A stretch of DNA of 64,000 bases from AP-15 sp963747735 (GTDB taxonomy: Bacteria > Pseudomonadota > Alphaproteobacteria > ATCC43930 > CGMCC-115725), in the NCBI GenBank assembly GCA_963747735.1, contig CAVVGE010000006.1:62001-126000 (forward strand). Direction: 5' to 3'. The position numbers were made by a program, and so were the translations under genes. Of the stretch, positions 17,847 to 25,812 are shown piece after piece; the stretch's first letter is position 1, and each line of letters starts with the position of its first letter. The notes beneath the pieces were generated by a model, which was not told the DNA's origin, ran no database searches, and saw only the letters and a program-made list of their open reading frames with translations.

Positions 17847-18017
17847 TTAGGGCCGCCGCCTAGCCTTGCCGCCCCAGTTCCCCAGTTCGGCGGCGGCGCT
17901 CTTAGCACGGTCAGTTTCCAATTCCTCGATTTCCTCGCCGGTCGCGATCCGCATGACCTAGACGGCGTTGCCGATCACATCGGCGGGGCGCTTTTCGCCT
18001 CGGGGGCCGCGGGGCAT
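17847..18017 (-). pseudogene. Small MPRGPRGEKRPADVIGNAV-type protein with a nonsense codon
   Basis: The 57-codon frame begins MPRGPRGEKRPADVIGNAV. This is the signature start of a short basic protein common in Rhizobiales and other alphaproteobacteria, usually near mobile DNA. Codon 20 is TAG where relatives typically have a Lys (AAG would need a single change), and the rest continues in frame as VMRIATGEEIEELETDRAKS to a TAA at 17847. So it is an allele with one nonsense mutation. The start lies 1 bp after the stop of the upstream hypothetical gene (18019), indicating a former two-gene unit. Function of the family is unknown. Confidence 0.65.
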
Positions 18018-18018
18018 C

Positions 18019-18420
18019 CTAGATCTCCTCCGCTAGAAACTCGCCAGTCTGTTGGTCGAGCTCGATAAGCCGCATTTTAAGAGTCTCGTCAGGATAACGC
18101 TCGACTGTTTTGCGGACACGTTCGCTGGGATCACGTGCCTTAGCCCAGACTATTCGGAACAATCCTCTGCAATGGTCGCGGGCATGGGCAAGATTCCGAG
18201 TTCGATCACGGTTACCGTGCCGGTTGCGCCATTCTGCCAAGTTTGGATCGTTGCGGGTGTCATATACCAATTTGCCGTCGCGACGCGCTTCCTGGTCCCT
18301 CCACCAGGTGAGGACGACCGTACTGCCATCAGGACTCCTCGCCGACCAGCTCCATTGCCGATTTACAGGGACCGCGCCGAAAAATCCGAAAGCATCTTTG
18401 ACAGATTGAAGTTCCATCAT
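18019..18420 (-). CDS. Hypothetical protein of a mobile-DNA-associated pair
   Basis: A 133-residue protein containing VKDAFGFFGAVPVNRQWSWS, ARSPDGSTVVLTWWRDQE and a C-terminal basic/acidic helix (ERVRKTVERYPDETLKMRLI). The pattern SWSARSPDGSTVVLTWW recurs in uncharacterised proteins found beside the MPRGPRGEK family, but I cannot assign a fold or role. The ATG at 18420 is chosen over ATGs at 18507 and 18465 because GCGAGG precedes it and the conserved part starts there. It is followed 1 bp later by the nonsense-bearing small gene. Composition is intermediate between the ATPase insert and the core genome, consistent with acquired DNA. Confidence 0.6.
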   Translation of the reverse strand: MMELQSVKDAFGFFGAVPVNRQWSWSARSPDGSTVVLTWWRDQEARRDGKLVYDTRNDPNLAEWRNRHGNRDRTRNLAHARDHCRGLFRIVWAKARDPSERVRKTVERYPDETLKMRLIELDQQTGEFLAEEI

Positions 18421-18548
18421 GGCCTCGCTCGTTCCCGTGCTTTCCGGTAACCATATAGTAACCATGCTGCCGAAACGACACCTTACGTTAAGGGGTGTTA
18501 CATTCAAACTGAGACACTACCGCGCCGCTCCGGCGGGCGCTCGCGCAA

Positions 18549-18695
18549 TCAGCCGACGACGAGAGACACCGGGATCATGACGGCGGCGGCCTTGAGCGGC
18601 CAGATCCAGCCTTCGGCATAGACCAGCCCGACCAGCGCCATGGCGCACACGATCAGCGCGGCCTGGCGCGGTTGAATGCGGATCCTTCGGCGCAT
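18549..18695 (-). CDS. Small hydrophobic protein
   Basis: A 48-residue frame. A basic start (MRRRIRIQPRQ) is followed by two hydrophobic stretches (AALIVCAMALVGLVYAEGW and PLKAAAVMIPVSLVVG) separated by a short polar turn, consistent with a small inner-membrane hairpin. It lies 78 bp from the kinase pseudogene on the same strand. I recognise no family. It may be a genuine small membrane protein or what remains of a longer permease. The rest of 18421-18773 has no other gene. Confidence 0.4.
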   Translation of the reverse strand: MRRRIRIQPRQAALIVCAMALVGLVYAEGWIWPLKAAAVMIPVSLVVG

Positions 18696-18773
18696 GCCGG
18701 GCTCATAGCACAAAGCCGGCCGTGCCGACAGGAACGGCCCTTGCCAGGATGTCGCAGCCGGGAGCGTCGATGC

Positions 18774-19764
18774 TCAGCGGTCGAGCCCGCCGACCGCGCC
18801 GGCATGGAAGCGGGCGAGGTCTTCGGCGCCGAAATAATTGATGTCGCCCGGGGTGGCGAGACCGATCGCCGCGGCGAAGGCGCCGAGCCGGATGCCGAGA
18901 TCGGGGTCGCCGTCGAGCAGGCCGTGGATCAGCCCGCCCATCAGCGAGTTGCCGGCGCCGATGCGATCGACGAGATCGACGGGATAGCGCGGCGCGTAAT
19001 GCAAGGTGCCGCCGGCGAGCAGCAACGTGCCCGGCTCGGCGTCGGGTGGCCGGGTCAGCACCACCAACGGCACGCCGTAGCGCGCGGCCACGGCTTCGGC
19101 CAGCCGTTCGCCCGCCTCGGTCATGCCGAGCACGCTGCGGGCGTCGCGCTCGGGCACGGCCAAGCAGACGAAGATGCGGGGCGGCCGCTTCGAGGACGGC
19201 GCGCGCTTCGGCCGGCGTCCGTCAAGGTCGAGCGAAAGTTCAGATCGTAGGAGACGGGCTTGCCGGCGGCCGGCGGCGAGCGCGGCGAGGCGCAGCACCA
19301 GGGCGCGGCAGCTCGGACCCAAGCGCCGGGGTGATCCCCGACAGATGCAGCCATGCGCTCGCCTCGATCAGCGCCTCCCACGGCGCATCCTCGAAACCGA
19401 GCTCGGAAGCGGCCGAATGCTTGCGGTCGTAGATCACCCGACTGGTCCGCGGCAACGGCCCCGGCTCATAAAACATCAGCCCGAGGCGCGCTTCGGCGAG
19501 CCACCGCACCCAGCCGGTATCGACGCCGTGGCGGCGCGCCTCGCCATCGACGGCACGGCCGAGCGGCCCCGCGGGCAGGCGCGACACCCAGGCGACCCGG
19601 CGGCCGAGCCGCGCCAGGAGACAGCCGACATTCAATTCGCTGCCGCCGATGCCGATTTCGAAGAGCCGCGCCTGGTCGAGCCGCTGCGCGCCGGGCGGCG
19701 AGAGCCGCATCAGCGTCTCTCCGACGGTCAGGACATCATAGGGCCCGACCGGCGCGGCGTTCAT
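18774..19764 (-). pseudogene. PfkB-type sugar kinase (2-keto-3-deoxygluconate kinase-like), multiply frameshifted
   Basis: The N-terminal part (VLTVGETLMRLSPPGAQRL, IGGSELNVG, LSGITPALG) is the PfkB/KdgK pattern. The C-terminal part has DRIGAGNSLMGGLIHGLL, where GAGNS replaces the usual GAGD motif: the catalytic Asp position reads Asn. Between them, about 19170-19321, the match jumps frame at least three times (CCC at 19318-19320, then near 19270, near 19225 and near 19180). The gene is therefore non-functional as written, and the missing Asp argues for real decay instead of only sequencing error. The start (ATG 19764) overlaps the stop of the upstream SDR by 4 bp (ATGA), showing a former operon of oxidoreductase plus kinase. 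Confidence 0.75.
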
Positions 19765-20528
19765 CCGCGCGGGCCGCCGGCGACATAGATGACCTGGCCG
19801 GAAACAAACGAGGCATCCTCGCTCGCCAAAAAGGCGATGACGTTGGCGACGTCGCGCGGCACGCCAACCCGTCCGACCGGGATCTGCTTGGCGCGATCGG
19901 CCTTGTATTGCTCGGGGTCGAGGCCGAGCCGGATCGCCACCGCGCGGGTCATGTCGCTGTCGATAAAGCCCGGCGCCACCGCATTGGCGGTGATGCCGAA
20001 GCGGCCGAGCTCGACCGCCAGGGTGCGGGCCATGCCTTGCAGGCCGGCCTTCGCCGTCGAGTAGTTGGTCTGGCCGCGATTGCCCAAGGCCGAAACCGAG
20101 GACAGGTTGACGATCCGCCCCCAATTGCGCTTGACCATCTCGCGCTGCGCCGCGCGCGCGCACAGGAACGAGCCTTTCAAATGCACCAGCGCCACGGCGT
20201 CCCAATCCTCTTCGGTCATCTTGTGGATCAGGTTGTCGCGGGTGATGCCGGCATTGTTGACCAGGATGTCGAGCGAGCCGAAGCGGGCGGCGATCTCGGC
20301 AACCAATGCGTCAACCTCGGCGGCGACGCCGACATTGGCGGTGAAGCCCTGCGCCGGAACCTTGTGCCGATCGGCGATCCGCGCCGCCGTCGCCGTGGCG
20401 CCGTCGCCGTCGAGATCGCAGATCGCGATCGCCGCGCCGTCCTCGGCGAGGCGCTCGGCCGTCGCCGCGCCGATCCCCTTGGCGCCACCCGTGATCAACG
20501 CCACCCGTCCCGCCGAGCGCTGCGCCAT
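19761..20528 (-). CDS. SDR oxidoreductase, 3-oxoacyl-ACP reductase/FabG-like
   Basis: NAD(P)-dependent short-chain dehydrogenase, 255 residues. It has the TGGAKGIG cofactor motif (about residues 14-21), NNAG near residue 90, and the catalytic set Ser (NLSSVSALGN), Tyr-x-x-x-Lys (YSTAKAG). The sequence is FabG-like, but its pairing with a sugar kinase suggests a sugar/acid dehydrogenase instead of fatty-acid synthesis; this is inference. The ATG at 20528 is preceded by GGAGGAGGGGG. The stop overlaps the kinase start by 4 bp (ATGA), so translation was coupled. The kinase is now broken, leaving this gene as the intact member. Confidence 0.85.
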   Translation of the reverse strand: MAQRSAGRVALITGGAKGIGAATAERLAEDGAAIAICDLDGDGATATAARIADRHKVPAQGFTANVGVAAEVDALVAEIAARFGSLDILVNNAGITRDNLIHKMTEEDWDAVALVHLKGSFLCARAAQREMVKRNWGRIVNLSSVSALGNRGQTNYSTAKAGLQGMARTLAVELGRFGITANAVAPGFIDSDMTRAVAIRLGLDPEQYKADRAKQIPVGRVGVPRDVANVIAFLASEDASFVSGQVIYVAGGPRG

Positions 20529-20625
20529 CGCCCCCTCCTCCATTTCGCCGAAAGCCCCAGCCTGTCGCAGGATTGCGCGCCGCGCAACGGCTTCGCGCCG
20601 GCGACCCGGCGCTGTGCCGGGCACT

Positions 20626-21096
20626 TCAGTTTGAGGGGATACCGGCAAGGCGCTTGCGCATGAACACACGGTCGTAACCGGACTCGCGGCCGCGCCCCGT
20701 CTCCTCATAACCAATGGCGGCATAAAGGCGCTGATTTTCGATCATCGTCCGGTGCGTGTAGAGGCGGATTTCGCGATGGCCGCGGCGCAATGCCTCGGCT
20801 TCGGCGAAGGCGAGCAGCCGCCTCCCGAGACCTAGCCCCTGGCGCTCCGGGGCGACGGCGATGTTGTCCAAGAGCAGGTAGCCCGGTCCGGGTAACAGCA
20901 CGATGATGCCGAAGATCGCGCTCGCCCCCTCGACGACCCAGACGGCACCCGCGCCGACGCGCGCCGCGTAATCGTCGAGCATCGGCCCGGGCGGCTTACC
21001 CATCGGCGCGACATAGTGGCGATAGGCCTGCGCGACGATCCCAGCGATCGTGGGTACGTCGGCGGTGATCGCGGCTCGGATGGTTGGCTCATTCAT
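20626..21096 (-). CDS. GNAT family N-acetyltransferase
   Basis: Acetyl-CoA-dependent N-acetyltransferase of about 156 residues. It shows the GNAT fold's core: YLLLDNIAVAPERQGLGLGR (motif A with the RxxGxG/A phosphate loop), the following LLAFAEAEALRRGHREIRL helix and strand, and IENQRLYAAIGYEE in motif B. Substrate is unknown. The ATG at 21096 is preferred over one 30 bp upstream because the domain begins at PTIRAAITAD. The gene stands alone, about 100 bp from the SDR start, on the same strand. Confidence 0.85.
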   Translation of the reverse strand: MNEPTIRAAITADVPTIAGIVAQAYRHYVAPMGKPPGPMLDDYAARVGAGAVWVVEGASAIFGIIVLLPGPGYLLLDNIAVAPERQGLGLGRRLLAFAEAEALRRGHREIRLYTHRTMIENQRLYAAIGYEETGRGRESGYDRVFMRKRLAGIPSN

Positions 21097-21149
21097 GGCT
21101 GTTGCTCCACGTTGCATCGCCAGCATGCAGGCAAGATCTCGGGCCGCGG

Positions 21150-21512
21150 CTATGTCAGTAATACCTCGACGGCATCGATAAATCGGCTCGCCGAATTTAT
21201 CGCGTGCTGAGCCTCCTCGGAGGTTACCTCCGCCTCCCCGGTCGCGTAATCGGCAATGGCTTTAAGATTGTAGGTGCGGCCGAGGAACGTGCGCAGATCC
21301 GTATCAAACTTTGGCTCGTCCCTCACCATCCGGCCGAATACCCGTTGCACCCCGCGATGCCGCTTGATGACGCTACCTGTGCGCTCGACAATCAGCGCTT
21401 GGGCTGCGTGCAGCCCGGCCAGATAGGCGGTGCGACCCGCTTCGTCCGGCTAGTTGTTGAGCATGCCTTTTGCCTTGGTTACAAACTCGCGGGCCTTGCG
21501 CAAGAACGCGGC
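21150..21512 (-). pseudogene. HEPN-domain protein (toxin half of MNT/HEPN pair), truncated and with a stop
   Basis: Reading the minus strand from 21512: FLRKAREFVTKAKGMLNN, then TAG, then PDEAGRTAYLAGLHAAQALI, HRGVQRVFGRM and LGRTYNLKAIADYATG. This is the layout of HEPN-domain ribonuclease-like toxins: helix, AAYxAxHAAQA helix, THxGV loop, and R/K-IADY helix. It is broken twice: an in-frame stop after NN, and a missing N-terminus where an IS3 remnant abuts at about 21513. The intact partner nucleotidyltransferase lies 515 bp further on the same strand. In the ancestral locus the two genes would have been adjacent, antitoxin-type MNT first. Confidence 0.75.
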
Positions 21513-22022
21513 CGCGGCCTGCCAACGACAACGACCTGGCCCTGATGCGGCGGCTGGACGAGCTGTTCACGGCATGGCCGTTCCTGGGCTCGCGGCGAAT
21601 GGGGGTCATGCTGCGGGCCGAGGGGCACCGGGCCAACCGCAAGCGGGTTCAACGGCTGATGCGCCAGATGGGGATCGCGGCGCTGGGGCCGAAGCCGCGA
21701 ACGACAGTGCGAGCCCCGGGGCACAAGATTTTTCCCTATCTGCTGCGTGGCCTGGCGATCGACCGGCCGAACCAGGTCTGGGCGAGCGACATCACCTATA
21801 TCCCGATCGGGCGGGGCTTTCTCTACATCGTCGCCGTGATCGACTGGGCGAGCCGGGCGGTCTTGGCTTGGCGGCTCTCGAACACGATGGACGTGTCGTT
21901 CTGCCTATCGGCTCTCGAGGAGGCGCTGGCCCGGTTCGGCAAGCCCGAGATCTTCAACACTGACCAAGGCAGCCAATTCACCAGCGCGGCGTTCACCGGC
22001 ACGCTTGTCGCCGCCGGTCTCG
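21513..22022 (+). mobile_element. IS3-family transposase (orfB) remnant, truncated at both ends
   Basis: The plus strand encodes about 165 residues of an IS3-type DDE transposase: WPFLGSRRMGVMLRAEGH, NRKRVQRLMRQMGI, then the rve integrase core with ASDITYIPIG (first Asp) and NTDQGSQFTS (second Asp). The match stops at FTGTLVAAG, before the third catalytic Glu, and lacks orfA and the orfB start. No terminal inverted repeats are visible at the ends. It separates the HEPN and MNT genes, and the flanking minus-strand genes resume directly at its edges. Confidence 0.85.
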
Positions 22023-22026
22023 GGCT

Positions 22027-22353
22027 TCACAACTCCATGCCATCAGCACGGATTGCGAGCATCAGCGGCGTGCGTTCCTCGTAGGAGCTGGCGCGGTAGG
22101 GCATCGCATGAATGAAGGGTCCATCCTCCTCGACGATGATTTTCGTGCCGAGATCGGCCAAGCGGTTCATCTCGGCGGTCCAGTCGGCGCTTCCGCGCAG
22201 AAACACGGCCACGTCGTAGTCGGAGTCCGCGTGCGCATCGCCGCGTGCCCGCGAGCCGAAAAGCACCACCCGTTCGATGCGCTCGCCGTAAATTTCGTCG
22301 AGCGCGGCACGGAAGCGTTTCAACACCGGATCGGCGATTGCCGTGTTAGTCAC
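22027..22353 (-). CDS. MNT-type minimal nucleotidyltransferase (antitoxin-like)
   Basis: A 108-residue nucleotidyltransferase-fold protein with the defining GSRARGDAHADSDYDVAVF motif (GS-x-ARG ... SDxD) at residues 32-50, preceded by ERIERVVLF. In MNT/HEPN toxin-antitoxin modules such proteins neutralise the HEPN RNase, in characterised cases by AMPylating it. The protein appears complete (ATG 22353, TGA 22027). Its HEPN partner downstream is split off by an IS3 remnant and carries a stop, so this is probably a solitary relic. Weak, if any, SD. Confidence 0.85.
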   Translation of the reverse strand: MTNTAIADPVLKRFRAALDEIYGERIERVVLFGSRARGDAHADSDYDVAVFLRGSADWTAEMNRLADLGTKIIVEEDGPFIHAMPYRASSYEERTPLMLAIRADGMEL

Positions 22354-22383
22354 AATATTCGCTCCCGCCCTGCTTCCGGCGGC

Positions 22384-23175
22384 TCAGCCTAGGAGCTTGC
22401 GGGCTTCGGCGGCCTGCTCGCGCAGCGAGCGCAGCAGGCGGGCTTCCGGGGTCGGCGCGCAATTGGCGTAGCCGGCGCCGAGCTCTTTGAGCTGGGCGGC
22501 GTTGCGCGGGAAGGCGGCGTGGTTCAACGGCAGCGCGAGGCGGGCGCCGGCGCTCTTTTTCGCGGCCGCGCGCACCCGGTCGATCGCCGCCACCAGCCGC
22601 GGATGGTCGGGATGGCCGCTGACGCCGAGCGAGCGCGACAGGTCGGACGGGCCCACCGCCAGCAGGTCCACACCCTCGACCGCGGCGATCTCGTCGATGC
22701 GCTCGACCGCGGCCATGTCCTCGATCATGCAGGCGAGCAGGACCTCGCGGTTCGATTGCGCCATATGCTCGACCAAAGGGATGCGGCCGAATTCGGCGGC
22801 CCGGCTGCCGGCCGCCATGCCGCGTTCGCCCTGCGGCGGATAGCGCACCGCCCTGACTGCCTCGCGCGCGGTCGCGGCATCGCCGACATGCGGCACCTGG
22901 ATCCCCTGCACGCCCATGTCGAGAAGGCGCAGGATAAAGGCCGGGTCGAACCCCGGCGTGCGCACGATCGGGGTGATCCCGGCATGCTCGGCCGCCATCA
23001 CCATCGCCTGCACGTCGTGCAGGTCGAAGCTCGTATGCTCCATGTCGATAAAGGCGGCGTCGAAGCCGGCAAGACCGATGATCTCGACGATCTGCGGGTC
23101 GGGGATGCCGCCGACATGGGTCCCGAGCGCCAGGCCGCCTTCGCGCAGGATGCGCTTGACCCGGTTCTCTCTCAT
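22384..23175 (-). CDS. HpcH/HpaI-family aldolase
   Basis: Metal-dependent class II pyruvate aldolase of the HpcH/HpaI/CitE-like superfamily, 263 residues. It has DAAFIDMEHTSFDLHDVQAM (with the conserved substrate-facing His/Glu region), IVRTPGFDPAFILRLLDMG, GIQVPHV, a metal-ligand Glu in MIEDMAAVERIDEIA, and VGPSDLSRSLGVSG. Relatives cleave 4-hydroxy-2-oxo acids (e.g. from aromatic or sugar-acid breakdown). The particular substrate is not evident. The ATG at 23175 is chosen over one at 23187 because GGAGGAAACC then serves as SD. Transcribed alone. Confidence 0.88.
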   Translation of the reverse strand: MRENRVKRILREGGLALGTHVGGIPDPQIVEIIGLAGFDAAFIDMEHTSFDLHDVQAMVMAAEHAGITPIVRTPGFDPAFILRLLDMGVQGIQVPHVGDAATAREAVRAVRYPPQGERGMAAGSRAAEFGRIPLVEHMAQSNREVLLACMIEDMAAVERIDEIAAVEGVDLLAVGPSDLSRSLGVSGHPDHPRLVAAIDRVRAAAKKSAGARLALPLNHAAFPRNAAQLKELGAGYANCAPTPEARLLRSLREQAAEARKLLG

Positions 23176-23294
23176 GGTTTCCTCCATTGGCGTTCGATGG
23201 CGAGGCTAGGAATCCGCAGGGCGAAAGTGATCGGCAGCGATGCCTTCGATGTGCTCTAATCAAAAGGGCCGCCACCCCTTTTACAGGAGTTTTC

Positions 23295-24119
23295 ATGCCC
23301 ACCGTTACCACCAAGGACGGCTTGGAAATCTTCTACAAGGACTGGGGTTCGGGCCAGCCGATCGTGTTCAGCCACGGCTGGCCGCTGTCGGCCGATGATT
23401 GGGACGCGCAGATGCTGTTCTTCCTGCATCACGGCTATCGCGTTATCGCCCATGACCGCCGTGGCCATGGGCGCTCGACCCAGACCGCCGACGGTCATGA
23501 CATGGACCATTATGCCGACGATTTGGCGGCTCTGACAGCGCATCTCGACCTCAAAGACGCGATCCATGTCGGCCATTCGACCGGCGGCGGCGAGGTGGCG
23601 CGCTATCTGGGACGGCACGGCGAAAGCCGCGTGGCCAAGGCGGCGCTGATCAGCGCAGTGCCACCGCTGATGGTCAAGACGGCGGCCAATCCGCAGGGCC
23701 TTCCCAAGGAGGTGTTCGACGGCTTCCAGGCGCAGCTCGCCGCCAATCGTTCGCAATTCTATCGCGACCTGGCGGCGGGGCCTTTCTACGGCTACAACCG
23801 GCCGGGTGCCAAAGCCTCGGAGGCCGTCATCCAGAATTGGTGGCGCCAGGGGATGATGGGCGGCGCCAAGGCGCATTACGACGGCATCGTGGCGTTTTCC
23901 CAGACCGATTTCACCGACGACCTGAAGAAGATCACGGTCCCGGTGCTGGTCATGCACAGCGAAGACGACCAGATCGTGCCCTATCTCGCCGCCGGGCCGC
24001 TGTCCCATAAGCACTTAAAGAACGGAACCCTGAAAACCTACAAGGGCTTCCCGCACGGCATGCCCACGACGGAAGCGGACACGATCAATGCCGACCTGTT
24101 GGCGTTCATCAAAGGCTAG
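23295..24119 (+). CDS. Alpha/beta hydrolase, non-heme chloroperoxidase type
   Basis: Alpha/beta-hydrolase of 274 residues in the cofactor-free haloperoxidase/perhydrolase/arylesterase group. The oxyanion region is FSHGWPLSADDWDAQM, the nucleophile Ser is in GHSTGGGEVARY (about residue 97), the acid Asp is in MHSEDDQIVP, and the His is in GFPHGMP. The ATG at 23295 has AGGAG 8 bp upstream. These proteins hydrolyse esters and form peracids from acetate and peroxide in vitro; the physiological role is usually unknown. The cysteine hydrolase gene converges on it with only 6 bp between the stops. Confidence 0.88.
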   Translation: MPTVTTKDGLEIFYKDWGSGQPIVFSHGWPLSADDWDAQMLFFLHHGYRVIAHDRRGHGRSTQTADGHDMDHYADDLAALTAHLDLKDAIHVGHSTGGGEVARYLGRHGESRVAKAALISAVPPLMVKTAANPQGLPKEVFDGFQAQLAANRSQFYRDLAAGPFYGYNRPGAKASEAVIQNWWRQGMMGGAKAHYDGIVAFSQTDFTDDLKKITVPVLVMHSEDDQIVPYLAAGPLSHKHLKNGTLKTYKGFPHGMPTTEADTINADLLAFIKG

Positions 24120-24125
24120 CTCCCG

Positions 24126-24839
24126 CTAGGCGCCGCGCGCCGATCGTGCGCGGCCGAGGCAGGCGACGACCATGTCGGTATCCATCACGTCGCCAAAGGT
24201 GTTGTAGAAGGCGGCGAGCGAGGCGTCGTGCTCCGCCTGGCTGTTGGCGGCGTTGCCGTCGGAAACCATGATCGTGCGGAAATTCGTCATGTTGGCGTCG
24301 CGGGCCGAGCTTTCGCAGCACACATTGGTGACCGTGCCGGTGATCAGCACGGTGTCGAAGCCGCGCGCCCGCAGCCGCTCGGGCAATTCCGAGGTGCCCG
24401 GCATAAACGCGCTATAGCGGTATTTGTTGACGATCTCGTCTTCCGGCTGCACGTCGAGGCTGGGCCACAGCGCATGTCCCAAGGTGCCCGCGGAAAGGGC
24501 TTCGATGCGCTTCTCGCGCATTTCGGGCGAGGCCATGCGATGCGCTACCGACCATTCGTCGAGGCAGCGTTCGTCATGCGTCATCTTGATCCAGAAGACG
24601 CCGCCACCGGCCGCTCGCACCGCTGCCGCCAGCCGGTTTACCGCCGGCACGATGTCACGTGCCGCCGGGCAGACCGCATGGCCGACCGCGTCGTTCATAA
24701 AGGCGTGCTGCAGATCGATGACGACGAGCGCGGTATGTTTCGGATCGAGATCGGCAAAAGAATGCTCTGCCCCGCGGCGGGCGATCACCCGCTCGACGAT
24801 GGCATCGGGAATGGTGGCGCCGTTCAGCTTCATCTGCAT
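24126..24839 (-). CDS. Isochorismatase-family cysteine hydrolase
   Basis: Rossmann-like cysteine hydrolase, 237 residues. The catalytic triad is visible: Asp in LVVIDLQHAF (about residue 43), Lys in NKYRYSAF (about 130) and nucleophilic Cys in TNVCCESSARDA (about 168). Family members hydrolyse isochorismate, nicotinamide, N-carbamoyl compounds, ureidoacrylate or similar; the long N-terminal part with HSFADLDPKHTALVVID resembles N-carbamoylsarcosine/ureidoacrylate amidohydrolases, but this is a guess. Starts at 24839 or at the second Met 24833. It is divergent from the ribokinase gene, with 23 bp between starts, so the promoters must overlap the coding ends. Confidence 0.85.
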   Translation of the reverse strand: MQMKLNGATIPDAIVERVIARRGAEHSFADLDPKHTALVVIDLQHAFMNDAVGHAVCPAARDIVPAVNRLAAAVRAAGGGVFWIKMTHDERCLDEWSVAHRMASPEMREKRIEALSAGTLGHALWPSLDVQPEDEIVNKYRYSAFMPGTSELPERLRARGFDTVLITGTVTNVCCESSARDANMTNFRTIMVSDGNAANSQAEHDASLAAFYNTFGDVMDTDMVVACLGRARSARGA

Positions 24840-24862
24840 ATTCCCGGCAAGGATAGGCCGCG

Positions 24863-25738
24863 ATGATCCTGGTCTTCGGCTCCATCAATGTCGATATCGT
24901 CGTGCCGGTCGGGCATTTGCCGCGGCCGGGCGAGACCGTGCTCGGCGGCGACTACGCGCTCTTGCCGGGGGGCAAGGGCGCCAACCAGGCGCTGGCGGCA
25001 CGCCGTGCCGGCGCCGAGGTGAGACTGGCCGGAGCGGTCGGGGCCGATAGCTTCGCCGAGGTGGCGCTCGGCGGGTTGCGCCGGGCGGGGGTCGATCTCG
25101 GCTTGGTGCGCCATGTCGAGCAGCCGACCGGCTGCGCCGCGATCATGGTGGCGGCCGGTGGCGAGAACACGATCGCCGTGGCGTCGGGGGCAAACACCGG
25201 GGTCGAGGCCTGCCAGGTGCCGCCGGAGCTGCTGGGGGCCGGGACCCTTCTCGTCGCGCAGATGGAGGTCCCGGTGGCGGCAACCGCGGCCCTCCTCCGG
25301 CAGGCTCAGGCGCGCGGCGGGCGCTGCCTGTTGAATTATGCTCCGGCGCTGCCGATCGACCGGGCGGTGCTGCGCGACATAGATATCGTCGTCGCCAATG
25401 AGGGCGAGGCGACGGCGCTCGGCCGGGACCTCGGGGCGTTGGCCCGCGATTTGCGGCAGGCTTTGGTCGTCACCCGCGGTGCGGCGGGTGCGGTTGCCTA
25501 TCTCGCAGACGGCACCCGGCTCTCGGTGCCGGCATTGGCGATCGAGCCGATCGATACGACCGGCGCGGGCGACGCGTTTGTCGGAGTGCTGGCGGCGGCT
25601 CTGGATTCGGGCAGCAGGCTCGAAAGCGCGCTGCGCCGGGCGAGTGCGGCGGCGGGCTTATCCTGCCTTGCCCGAGGTGCCCAAGCCGCCTTGCCGGATG
25701 CGCTGGCGATCGACCGAGCGGCGGCCGCGCTAGTCTAG
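24863..25738 (+). CDS. rbsK: Ribokinase
   Basis: ATP-dependent sugar kinase of the PfkB family, 291 residues. The N-terminal GSINVDIVVPVGHLPRPGET and GGKGANQALAARRAGA are ribokinase signatures; the phosphate-binding/catalytic motif DTTGAGDAFVGVLAAAL lies at about residues 232-248. GGKGANQA is characteristic of ribokinases against other PfkB members. No ribose transporter is adjacent. The ATG at 24863 lies only 23 bp from the divergent cysteine hydrolase start. Confidence 0.88.
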   Translation: MILVFGSINVDIVVPVGHLPRPGETVLGGDYALLPGGKGANQALAARRAGAEVRLAGAVGADSFAEVALGGLRRAGVDLGLVRHVEQPTGCAAIMVAAGGENTIAVASGANTGVEACQVPPELLGAGTLLVAQMEVPVAATAALLRQAQARGGRCLLNYAPALPIDRAVLRDIDIVVANEGEATALGRDLGALARDLRQALVVTRGAAGAVAYLADGTRLSVPALAIEPIDTTGAGDAFVGVLAAALDSGSRLESALRRASAAAGLSCLARGAQAALPDALAIDRAAAALV

Positions 25739-25812
25739 TGGATGGCATCTGACGGATGGGACCGGCCTTCGCTGGGAAGGCAAGAACGGAGTCAAGTGTC
25801 TGGTTCCTACCA

